Below, one piece after another: positions 1-6,308 of a DNA stretch of 15,386 nt (position 1 is the first letter of the stretch; every line of letters starts with the position of its first letter). The DNA comes from Nitrospirota bacterium. Lineage in GTDB: Bacteria > Nitrospirota > Nitrospiria > Nitrospirales > NS-4. The notes under the pieces are model-generated. The model saw only the letters and a list, made by a program, of their open reading frames with translations. It did no database searches and had not been told where the DNA came from. A program made the position numbers and the translations under genes. The stretch lies in the NCBI GenBank assembly GCA_005877855.1, contig VBOF01000244.1, positions 1 to 15,386 of the forward strand, in the 5' to 3' direction.

Positions 1-469
1 GCGCGAGCTGGTGAACGGCTGGACCGCTGAACCGTCCGTAGCCGATCGGCTCGCGCGACGTGTCTTCGTCCACCCACTCCTCCCCATGGTTTCCATAGGA
101 GAGGATGCCGAACGTGAGAATCGCCCCTTTCAGCATCCCTTCGTGTGTCGCGAGAAGGAGTCGGCTGCAGGCGTCTGTGTGGGATTTGAGGAGGTCGGGG
201 ACCTGCGTCATAGTCGGCGGCTGGCCTCGCCGGCCCGGCATGGTACACCCGATCGCCACGTCGAATTTCTCGATCGCGCGCTCCCACGGGCCGTTGGTCA
301 AGAGGTTGCCGATGATGGACGTGCACCCCAGTTCCTCCAGGACCTTGCCTCGCATCCTGTCCCTGGCCAGCCCGTACACTTTGTGCCCGCGGGCCTGAAA
401 TGCCTTGGCGAGGTGGCGGCCGATGAAACCGGTCGCCCCGGCGATGAAGATTTTGAGCGGAACAGCCAT
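1..469 (-). CDS. NAD-dependent epimerase/dehydratase, N-terminal part (runs off window)
   Basis: The reading frame is open from an ATG at 469-467 to the window edge, giving 156 residues of a longer protein. The N-terminus shows a short beta strand followed by the Rossmann dinucleotide motif GATGFIG (residues 11-17), typical of extended short-chain dehydrogenases such as NAD-dependent epimerases. Later comes a segment GAILTFGILSYG (about 113-124), the region that normally carries the start of the active site; the catalytic YxxxK lies beyond the window. The substrate cannot be told. The start has GGAG about 9 nt upstream, inside the end of the mtaB reading frame, and only 4 bp separate the mtaB stop from this ATG, so the two genes are almost certainly co-transcribed. 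Alternative calls are a generic SDR-family reductase or a TIGR01777-like epimerase. Confidence 0.85.
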   Translation of the reverse strand, partial: MAVPLKIFIAGATGFIGRHLAKAFQARGHKVYGLARDRMRGKVLEELGCTSIIGNLLTNGPWERAIEKFDVAIGCTMPGRRGQPPTMTQVPDLLKSHTDACSRLLLATHEGMLKGAILTFGILSYGNHGEEWVDEDTSREPIGYGRFSGPAVHQLA

Positions 470-473
470 GGTG

Positions 474-1790
474 TCAGGCTCCGGTTACAGTCATGGAACA
501 CGCGGGCGTGAGAGCTCCGACAGCCAGGCCGTCCGTCGCGCCGGTCAGGCACACCAAACGGATCTGATTGCTGAGGTCCTCGTCGGTGGGAACCCCGACC
601 CGGATGTAATTGTCCGTCAGCCCCGTGAAGAGACCGGACCGATGGCGGGCCTCGAACAGTACGGACACCGTCCGGCCGACGAACCGGTGGTAGAACTTCA
701 AGCGCTTGGCGCGGGAGAGCGCGCAGAGTTCTTCGCTGCGGACCTTGACGGTCGGCGAGGGGACCGCTCCGGGCAACTTGGCGGCGGCCGTGCCCCGACG
801 CGGGGAGTAGCTGAACACGTGGAAATAGGCGAAGGGGAGATCGGTCACCAGCGCGCGAGTGTTGGCGAAGGCCGAGTCTGCTTCTCCCGGAAAGCCCACC
901 ATGAGATCCGTGCCGAGCCCGAGGTCCGGCACCGTCCGGACCGCCTTCTCGATGAAACGGGCGTACTCCCCAGCGGTGTATCGCCGGTTCATCGCCTGTA
1001 AGATGCCATCATCACCGCTCTGCAGGGGCACATGGAGGTAGCGGCACAGCTTCGAAGGCCCGGCCATGCGTTCCAACAGCTCATCGGAGATCGTGGTGGG
1101 TTCGATCGAGGAAATGCGGATGCGGTCGAGGCCGGGCACGGCCTCCAGCATGCGGATCACGTCCGCCAGCATGAGTCCCTCGCACCGGTACTGGCCGACG
1201 TTGACGCCGGTCACAACCACTTCGCGGTGCCCGCGCGCCACGAGGCCCTCGGCTTCCCGGAGGATGTCGTCCGGGCGGCGGCTGCGTTCGCGCCCACGGG
1301 AGAAAGGGATGATGCAGAAAGAGCACATGAAGTTGCAGCCGTCCTGCACCTTTAAATTCGCACGGGTCTCCTGGTATTCTCCAATGCCTTCAATCGTAAA
1401 ATCGTCGCGGCTGACCGTCCGGGTGTGGAGGACCTCCGGTGCGGAAGGGCGGTCCAGTGAAGTCAGGTAGCGGGGCAACTCCATCTTGTATTGCGTGCCG
1501 ACAATCAGGTCGATGCCCTCCATCTGTTGCAGGACGTCCACGCCGGTCTGCGCGTAGCAGCCGGTGACGGCCACGAAGGCGTCCGGGGAAGTCCGGCGGA
1601 TCCTGCGAATCAGACTACGGCAGTCGGCTTCCGCGTTGTCCGTGACGGAACAGGTGTTGACGACCACGAGGTCGGTGGGCTGGCCGAACTCGACCAGCGC
1701 GTAGCCGCGGCGTCGGAGTTGATCGCCCAACAGCGCCGTTTCAGCGTGGTTCAGGCGACACCCGATGGTATGAAGCGATGCGCGTGGCAT
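474..1790 (-). CDS. mtaB: tRNA (N6-L-threonylcarbamoyladenosine(37)-C2)-methylthiotransferase MtaB
   Basis: A radical-SAM methylthiotransferase of 438 residues, the normal size for MtaB. It converts t6A to ms2t6A at position 37 of ANN-decoding tRNAs in the cytoplasm. The N-terminal UPF0004 domain has three cluster-binding cysteines (C11 in TIGCRLN, C47 in NTCSVT, C78 in TGCYAQ). The radical-SAM motif CxxxCxxC is at C152, C156 and C159. A C-terminal TRAM-like RNA-binding segment covers roughly residues 360-425. The family assignment over MiaB or RimO rests on the opening HTIGCRLNHAET pattern and is good but not certain. An upstream in-frame start at 1880 exists, but the added 30 residues are unlike the family and would overlap the divergent gene, so the ATG at 1790 was chosen. 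This start has no Shine-Dalgarno sequence; a TATAAT lies 12 nt upstream, which suggests a leaderless or nearly leaderless transcript. Confidence 0.93.
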   Translation of the reverse strand: MPRASLHTIGCRLNHAETALLGDQLRRRGYALVEFGQPTDLVVVNTCSVTDNAEADCRSLIRRIRRTSPDAFVAVTGCYAQTGVDVLQQMEGIDLIVGTQYKMELPRYLTSLDRPSAPEVLHTRTVSRDDFTIEGIGEYQETRANLKVQDGCNFMCSFCIIPFSRGRERSRRPDDILREAEGLVARGHREVVVTGVNVGQYRCEGLMLADVIRMLEAVPGLDRIRISSIEPTTISDELLERMAGPSKLCRYLHVPLQSGDDGILQAMNRRYTAGEYARFIEKAVRTVPDLGLGTDLMVGFPGEADSAFANTRALVTDLPFAYFHVFSYSPRRGTAAAKLPGAVPSPTVKVRSEELCALSRAKRLKFYHRFVGRTVSVLFEARHRSGLFTGLTDNYIRVGVPTDEDLSNQIRLVCLTGATDGLAVGALTPACSMTVTGA

Positions 1791-1802
1791 GTACGGGACA
1801 GA

Positions 1803-1832
1803 ATTATAGCGGGCGGCTCGGTGACGGTGCAA
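1803..1832 (-). promoter_or_regulatory. Predicted promoter of mtaB
   Basis: On the minus strand a perfect TATAAT lies at 1808-1803, and TTGCAC lies 18 bp upstream at 1832-1827 (only TTG matches the -35 consensus). Transcription would begin around 1796, leaving about 5 nt before the mtaB ATG at 1790. The same bases are in frame with the long alternative reading of mtaB, so the TATAAT also argues against that longer start. Confidence 0.5.
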
Positions 1833-1853
1833 GGAAGAAGGGTTTGACGTTGC

Positions 1854-2225
1854 ATGGGGAATGAGGCGCAGGAGAAGCATTTAATAGCCGGGCTGGACGA
1901 ACGAGCGCGTGGGTTCACGCGCATGGTCTCCGTTGAGCCGCAGGGCGAGGCCTTCCGCGCGTCCCTCCAGTACGAAGCGCATGTGGTGGTGAGCGCGGAC
2001 GCAGACAGTCCATCTGCCGCGCTCGCCGACTTGGCTCGTCGGCTGCACGAACGGGGATACACGCAGCTCAGGAGTCGGTTGACGTTTGCCGGGGGCACCT
2101 ATCTGGGGAGCCAGGAGCAGTGGGTGGAATACGCCGACCCAGAAAAGGCACCAGAAACAGAAGGAGGATTCGTCGGCCTCGTGCGCCGGATCTTGCGGGT
2201 GTTTACGCGCCGGACAGGTGATTAG
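1854..2225 (+). CDS. Conserved-looking hypothetical protein (123 aa)
   Basis: I do not recognise this family. The 123-residue protein is soluble and has no signal peptide or membrane segment. The central part (residues about 24-85) alternates strands and one helix rich in Ala, Arg and Leu, ending in LRSRLTFAGGTYLG. The C-terminus is an acidic linker followed by a basic amphipathic tail (GLVRRILRVFTRR), which could touch membrane or nucleic acid. It is divergent from mtaB with 63 bp between start codons, and its TAG overlaps the Mrp TAA on the other strand. A purine-rich AAGGAAGAAGGG lies about 11-22 nt before the ATG, a weak ribosome site. Frame choice is supported by the clean fit between the two flanking genes; the opposite-strand frames here would have to overlap Mrp or lack a sensible start. 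Confidence 0.7.
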   Translation: MGNEAQEKHLIAGLDERARGFTRMVSVEPQGEAFRASLQYEAHVVVSADADSPSAALADLARRLHERGYTQLRSRLTFAGGTYLGSQEQWVEYADPEKAPETEGGFVGLVRRILRVFTRRTGD

Positions 2226-3337
2226 GCGCCGCTGGTCAGCGGCTTCTTGATTTTCTGCAGCAGGCTTTCGACCGGGATCGTCTCGGACGCTGCGGCGGTT
2301 AGCACGCTGATCCGAGCCGCAATCCGGGAGGCGATGTCCATGAAGGCCTTGGCCTGCGGAGAGTCCGGGTTGGCCACGACGAGGGGCAGGCCAATATCTC
2401 CGCCAACCCTGATGGCCGGATCGATCGGAACGCGCCCGAGGAAGGGGATGCCGAGCTTTTCGGCGGCCCGCTCTCCGCCGCCGTACGAGAAGATCTCGGT
2501 GCGCTCGCCGCACTTGCCGCAGACGTAGTAGCTCATGTTCTCGACGATGCCCAGGATCGGCACGTTCACCTTCTGGAACATGACGAGTCCTTTGCGGGAA
2601 TCATGCAGCGCGACTTCCTGGGGTGTGGTCACGATGACGGCGCCGGTCAATGGGACCAATTGCGAGATGCTGAGCTGTGCGTCCCCCGTGCCCGGAGGAA
2701 GGTCGACCACCAGATAGTCCAGGTCGCCCCAGATCACGTCCCGCAGGAACTGCTGGATGGCAGTGTGGATCATCGGCCCGCGCCAGGTCAGCGGCTGGTC
2801 ATCTGGAACGAAGAACCCCATGGAGATCAGTTTGACTCCGTGGCTGTAAGCCGGCAGCAGCTTGCCGTCCTGTTGCTCGGGGGGTCGCTCCACGCCCATC
2901 ATCATCGGGACGTTGGGGCCGTACACGTCGGTATCCATGAGCCCGACCTTCGCGCCTTGCAGGGCCAGACCGACGGCCAGATTGACGGCGACCGTCGTCT
3001 TGCCGACGCCGCCCTTTCCGCTGCTAATGGCGATGGTGTTCTTGACGGTCGGGATGAGATTGTCTTTGAGTTGTGAACGACCTTGTTGCACGGTGGCGGT
3101 GAAATCCACTTCGACGTTCGTCACGCCGGGGATCGCGCCTACCGCTTTGTCGCAACTGGCCTTGATCTCGGTCTTGAGCGGGCAGGCCGGGGTGGTCAGC
3201 ACCACGGTGAACTTGACGGCACCCCCCTCGATCTTCAGGTCCTTGACCATGTTGAGGGTGATGAGGTCCTTGTGCAACTCCGGCTCCATCACCGTGCGGA
3301 GTCGGTCTATGACTGCTTGTTCCGTCACTGCGGCCAT
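2222..3337 (-). CDS. mrp: Mrp/ApbC-family iron-sulfur carrier P-loop ATPase
   Basis: A 371-residue member of the Mrp/NBP35 family, cytoplasmic ATPases that hold and pass on Fe-S clusters. Residues 5-80 form a MIP18/DUF59 domain, as in many bacterial Mrp proteins. A deviant Walker A GKGGVGKTT is at 107-115, DTDVYGPN at about 135-142, and DLPPGTGD at 212-219. The CxxC that binds the bridging cluster is C273/C276 in YVCGKCGE. The start at 3337 is set by AGGGAAGGA about 7 nt upstream; a longer frame to 3406 adds residues unlike the family. Stop codons of this gene and its convergent neighbour overlap (2222-2225). It lies 104 bp downstream of the zinc-ribbon gene on the same strand. Its client proteins cannot be told from this window. 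Confidence 0.95.
   Translation of the reverse strand: MAAVTEQAVIDRLRTVMEPELHKDLITLNMVKDLKIEGGAVKFTVVLTTPACPLKTEIKASCDKAVGAIPGVTNVEVDFTATVQQGRSQLKDNLIPTVKNTIAISSGKGGVGKTTVAVNLAVGLALQGAKVGLMDTDVYGPNVPMMMGVERPPEQQDGKLLPAYSHGVKLISMGFFVPDDQPLTWRGPMIHTAIQQFLRDVIWGDLDYLVVDLPPGTGDAQLSISQLVPLTGAVIVTTPQEVALHDSRKGLVMFQKVNVPILGIVENMSYYVCGKCGERTEIFSYGGGERAAEKLGIPFLGRVPIDPAIRVGGDIGLPLVVANPDSPQAKAFMDIASRIAARISVLTAAASETIPVESLLQKIKKPLTSGA
2228..2254 (+). terminator. Weak hairpin after the 123-aa gene
   Basis: GCCGCTG (2228-2234) and CAGCGGC (2237-2243) form a 7-bp inverted repeat with a 2-nt centre, so about 6 bp would fold. It is followed by the T-rich TTCTTGATTTT. It sits right after the plus-strand stop and inside the last codons of mrp. 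The short loop and interrupted T tract make termination only possible. Confidence 0.35.
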
Positions 3338-3441
3338 CTCGTATCCTTCCCTAGGGGATTCTTTTCCCACCGCCTCCGCGCACACCTGTGCGTGGCTTCC
3401 TGGCACGCGAGCGGTTTTCTTCCTTCACGCCGGGAGCGTGG

Positions 3442-3645
3442 TCAGTTTACTTGAGCGGCGAATTTCTTCCGGGCTCGTCCCAACAGAGGCATTGGATGTG
3501 ACCCGCGGTTATTGGCGATCACGGGATCAAGGATTTCTCCGCATGACAGGCACCGCCAGCCCTTAAAGCAAAGATTTCCCGTGTCGTCTAATAGGTCCTC
3601 AAATACCTCCTGGGTCATGACGCCCTTGCACCGAGGGCAGTCCAT
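3442..3645 (-). CDS. Small zinc-ribbon protein (67 aa)
   Basis: A 67-residue protein with two CxxC knuckles, CPRC (residues 3-6) and CLSC (about 33-36), separated by an acidic stretch and the sequence FKGWRC. This is the layout of a four-cysteine zinc ribbon. The C-terminus is basic (GRARKKFAAQ). Such small zinc-ribbon proteins are often of unknown role; binding to nucleic acid or to a larger complex is an inference only. The ATG at 3645 is strongly supported by AGGAGGAGG ending 4-5 nt upstream; a longer frame to 3705 is rejected. Its leader contains competing hairpins and a possible TTGACA promoter about 170 nt upstream, so it may be transcribed separately from the esterase gene before it. 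Confidence 0.82.
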   Translation of the reverse strand: MDCPRCKGVMTQEVFEDLLDDTGNLCFKGWRCLSCGEILDPVIANNRGSHPMPLLGRARKKFAAQVN

Positions 3646-3662
3646 GGGTCCTCCTCCTGTTA

Positions 3663-3686
3663 CCAGACGAACTCTGGTCCCAGAGT
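3663..3686 (-). promoter_or_regulatory. Two mutually exclusive hairpins in the zinc-ribbon leader
   Basis: ACTCTGG (3671-3677) and CCAGAGT (3680-3686) form a 7-bp inverted repeat with a 2-nt centre. CCAGA (3663-3667) and TCTGG (3673-3677) form a second 5-bp hairpin with a 5-nt loop. Both need 3673-3677, so only one can form at a time. They end about 7 nt before the GGAGG ribosome site of the zinc-ribbon gene. The first could also be a dyad operator. Confidence 0.35.
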
Positions 3687-3792
3687 GTCCCTGTTTTTCG
3701 AACACTGATCGTTTCCCTTGCCGTACCGTATCCGATCAAAATAATCCCGACTAAAACAATCGGAGACCAACTTGGTCGGCAATACATTTATA

Positions 3793-3821
3793 CATATACA
3801 CTCTGAAAATGAACTTGTCAA
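3793..3821 (-). promoter_or_regulatory. Possible promoter of the zinc-ribbon gene
   Basis: In the AT-rich island a perfect TTGACA lies at 3821-3816 on the minus strand, with TATATG 17 bp downstream at 3798-3793. Transcription would start near 3786 and give a leader of about 140 nt. The leader also contains TCCGAT/ATCGGA (3731-3736 and 3759-3764) and GACCAA/TTGGTC (3765-3777). Confidence 0.45.
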
Positions 3822-3850
3822 CCTCATTATTCTTCTAATTTATCAAATAG

Positions 3851-4567
3851 TTACTTTTTTAGCAGGGGTTCCAGGATGGGCCACGCATTCTGAACAATGA
3901 CCGCATAGCCAGCCCCGGTCGGATGGATGCCGTCTGCTTGGTTGAGGTGAGCCTTCGCGGCGACTCCTTCAAGAAAAAATGGAATGAACGGAATGCCATA
4001 GTGTTTGGCTACGTCTGCATACATAGACTGAAACGCGCGCGTGTACTCGGCCCCGTAATTGGGCGGCAATTTCATCCCGGCGAGGATCACTGTGGCCCCA
4101 CCGGCCATGAGGCGCTGAATGATCTGCTCGAGGTTGGTGCGCGTTTGGGAGAGATTCAGTCCGCGCAAGCCGTCGTTGGCGCCGAGTTCCAGGATCACGA
4201 TGTCGGGTTTGCTTTTCAGGATCCAGTCCACCCGGCGCAGTCCGCCGGCCGTCGTCTCGCCGCTGACGCCGGCGTTGACTACGCGATACCGGTAGCCGGA
4301 GAGCTGGAGTTTCTCCTGGAGTCGAGCCGGGTAGGCTTCCTCCGGCGAGACGCCGAGCCCTGCCGTCAAGCTGTCGCCGAAGGCCACGAGGACCCGTTCT
4401 TCGGGGCGAGGCGCGGCATTGGACGGAGGCGGCGACTTGGTGCCGGGCCGCGCGTCCACGCTCGTGCCCTGAATCTTGGGCGCGGGCTTGCCGAGCTGCT
4501 GATCGCAAGACCACAGTCCAGTGCCAAGCAGCGCGACGAGGCAGACGATTCTAAGTACTTGATCCAT
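3851..4567 (-). CDS. tesA: GDSL/SGNH esterase lipoprotein (TesA-like arylesterase/thioesterase)
   Basis: A 238-residue SGNH hydrolase. Block I FGDSLTAG places the nucleophile at S66, block II has NAGVSGETT with G99/G102, block III is GAND (128-131), and block V DGIHPTGAGY supplies D212 and H215. The catalytic set is complete. Family members hydrolyse acyl-CoA, lysophospholipid or aryl esters outside the inner membrane. The N-terminus is a short signal ending in LWSC, so C21 is a likely lipidated cysteine, although Trp at -2 is unusual. Asp follows the cysteine (+2), which in enterobacteria keeps lipoproteins in the inner membrane. A Pro/Ser-rich linker spans about 26-56. The gene is divergent from an ABC ATPase-permease pair, as tesA is from ybbA-ybbP in E. 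coli, which supports orthology. Only 20 bp separate the two start codons. An alternative start at 4597 would overlap the neighbour and is rejected. Confidence 0.88.
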   Translation of the reverse strand: MDQVLRIVCLVALLGTGLWSCDQQLGKPAPKIQGTSVDARPGTKSPPPSNAAPRPEERVLVAFGDSLTAGLGVSPEEAYPARLQEKLQLSGYRYRVVNAGVSGETTAGGLRRVDWILKSKPDIVILELGANDGLRGLNLSQTRTNLEQIIQRLMAGGATVILAGMKLPPNYGAEYTRAFQSMYADVAKHYGIPFIPFFLEGVAAKAHLNQADGIHPTGAGYAVIVQNAWPILEPLLKK

Positions 4568-4574
4568 GCTTCTG

Positions 4575-4581
4575 TATAATA
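4575..4581. promoter_or_regulatory. Shared, overlapping -10 elements between the esterase and ABC genes
   Basis: The plus strand reads TATAAT at 4575-4580 and the minus strand reads TATTAT at 4581-4576. A single AT core could therefore serve both directions. The minus-strand element has TTGCGG 17 bp upstream (4604-4599); no good -35 is seen for the plus direction. The -10 lies 7 nt from the ABC ATG and 8 nt from the esterase ATG, so both transcripts would be leaderless or nearly so. Confidence 0.4.
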
Positions 4582-4587
4582 GGGGGC

Positions 4588-5157
4588 ATGATCGCAATCC
4601 GCAACCTCTCCATGCGGCTGGTCAGCGGCGGCCGCGACGTCTCCATCCTTGATGACATCTCGCTCGATGTTCCCGCCAAACAGTTTCTCGCCATCATCGG
4701 GCCGTCCGGAAGCGGGAAGTCCACCTTGCTGGGGCTCATCGGCGGCATGGACACTCCCACGTCCGGCACCATCTCCATCGACGGACGGGACATCACGAAG
4801 TTGTCAGACGACGAGCTCTCGCGGTTGCGCCTGCAGAGGATCGGCTTTGTGTTTCAGTCGTTCCATTTGATCCCCACCCTGACCGCGCGCGAGAACATTG
4901 CGGTTCCGATAGAACTGGCCGGCGATCCCGAGGCCGACGCGAAAGCGGGCGAGTTGCTGCGGGCGATCGGGCTCGAGTCGCGCGGCCATCACTATCCGGT
5001 GCAGCTCTCCGGCGGCGAGCAGCAACGGGTGGCCGTCGCGCGGGCGTTCACGCACGATCCGGCTCTGGCGGCCCACGCCGACCGGATCGTCCGGCTCCGT
5101 GACGGGCGGATCGCGTCGGACGACCTGCAGCATCGTGCGTCCGGTGCCCGCCCATGA
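4588..5157 (+). CDS. ybbA: ABC transporter ATPase, YbbA/LolD type, lacking Walker B
   Basis: The 189-residue protein matches MacB/LolD/YbbA-type ATPases at its N-terminus: Walker A GPSGSGKST (38-46), Q-loop FVFQS (Q90) and signature LSGGEQ (140-145). Then AVARAFTHDP (149-158) runs straight into ALAAHADRIVRLRDGRI. In the family about 40 residues lie between these points, holding Walker B (hydrophobics then DEP), the D-loop and the strand before the H-loop His. They are absent here, in frame, and the length is about 40 short of the usual 225-235. In many homologues the motif THDP or a close relative occurs on both sides of this stretch, so deletion between two short repeats is a likely cause. 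Without the catalytic Glu the protein should not hydrolyse ATP normally. The TGA overlaps the permease ATG (ATGA at 5154-5157). The partner, in E. coli YbbP, has an uncertain lipid- or thioesterase-linked role. Confidence 0.85.
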   Translation: MIAIRNLSMRLVSGGRDVSILDDISLDVPAKQFLAIIGPSGSGKSTLLGLIGGMDTPTSGTISIDGRDITKLSDDELSRLRLQRIGFVFQSFHLIPTLTARENIAVPIELAGDPEADAKAGELLRAIGLESRGHHYPVQLSGGEQQRVAVARAFTHDPALAAHADRIVRLRDGRIASDDLQHRASGARP

Positions 5158-6308
5158 CCGCGTTCGTCTCCCGGATGGCCTGGCGGGAGACCCGCGCGGC
5201 CTGGCGGCACTTCGCCTATTTCTTCGTCTGCATCGCGGTCGGCGTGGCGGCCCTGGTCGGTGTGGACCTTTTCGCCGCGAACCTGGAACGTGCCATCCAG
5301 CGCGAGGCTCGCAGTCTCATGGCCGCCGATGTGGAACTACGGACCACACGGCCGCTGACCTCTGAAGCGCAAGCAATCCTACGCCGACTCGACGGCCGCG
5401 GCATTGCCCGCATCCAGGTCAGCGAACTGGTGGCGATGGCCGCGGTGCCCTCCGGGACGCAGCTCGTCGAGCTCAAGGCTGTGGAGCCGGGCTATCCCTT
5501 CTACGGGAAGCTGCGGGCCGACCCAGAGGATGCTCTGGCGACGCTGTTCGCCGGCGCCCATGCGCTGGCCGAGGAGACCTTGCTGATCCGGCTCGATTTG
5601 AAGGTCGGGGACACGCTCAAGATCGGCCACGCGGAGTTCCGATTCACCGGCGTCCTGAAGAAAGAGCCGGATCGAGCGGCCGGCGCGTTCAGCTTTGGCC
5701 CTCGCGTGCTGATTTCCCGCCAGGGCCTGGAGACGACCGGGCTTGTCCAGCCGGGGAGCCGCGTGACGCACCGTCATCTGCTGAAACTGCCCGATGGGCT
5801 GAGTTCGAAGGCCGTCCAAGCGGAGTTGGCCGCAACATTTCCGGACAAGACCGTGCGAGTGAGCACGTACCAGGACGCCCAGCCAATGCTGCGACGCTTC
5901 CTCCGACAGCTCACGATGTACCTGGGTCTAGTCGGGCTCATTGCGCTCATGGTGGGCGGGATCGGCGTGGCCAGCAGCGTCCGCGCGTTCATGAAAGAGA
6001 AGCTCGAGACCATCGCCGTGCTCAAGGCGATCGGCGCCGGATCGAGCGCGATCCTGCGCGTCTACTTGACCCAGACGTTTTTGTTGGGCGCGCTGGGGTG
6101 TTTGGCGGGAGCAGTCTTGGGGGCGGCCTTCCAGATCGCCTTGCCTCCGTTGCTGCGGGCCTGGATGCCGATCGAACTGGAGTTCCGCCTGGCCCTGCTG
6201 CCGTTCGTGCGTGGCGTAGGCATGGGACTCTTGACGACGATCCTGTTCGCTCTCTGGCCTTTGCTGGAGGTGTCATCGGGGCATTGGCGGCGGCGCTGGC
6301 TCTCTTGA
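5154..6308 (+). pseudogene. ybbP: FtsX-family ABC permease, N-terminal half (frame-disrupted, YbbP-like)
   Basis: This frame encodes 384 residues. Residues 1-44 hold a first membrane segment (FAYFFVCIAVGVAALVGVDL). About 45-250 is the periplasmic MacB-type core domain. An FtsX domain with three membrane segments follows, about 258-280, 300-330 and 350-372. The last recognisable residues are LFALWPLLEV (6246-6272); the final 11 residues read off frame and are followed by TGA. The match to the family resumes in the -1 frame, so this and the next entry are two halves of one gene of the 800-850-residue, ten-segment YbbP type. It starts inside the ATPase stop codon. The two halves could in principle be made as separate subunits, since each has a complete four-segment arrangement, but no ribosome site is seen for the second. 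Confidence 0.78.

Noticed and set aside
1881..2513. A 210-codon minus-strand frame across the 123-aa gene and the end of mrp
   Set aside because: It overlaps the well-supported mrp frame and its translation resembles nothing. The plus-strand 123-aa frame fits the gene spacing better.
3379..3392. Hairpin CGCACA-CC-TGTGCG between the zinc-ribbon and mrp genes as a terminator
   Set aside because: The stem is only 6 bp with a 2-nt loop and no T tract on the minus strand; it is too weak to call.
6250..6280. Programmed -1 frameshift in the permease
   Set aside because: No X-XXY-YYZ heptamer with a downstream structure is seen at the join, and the protein seems to lack residues as well as to change frame.
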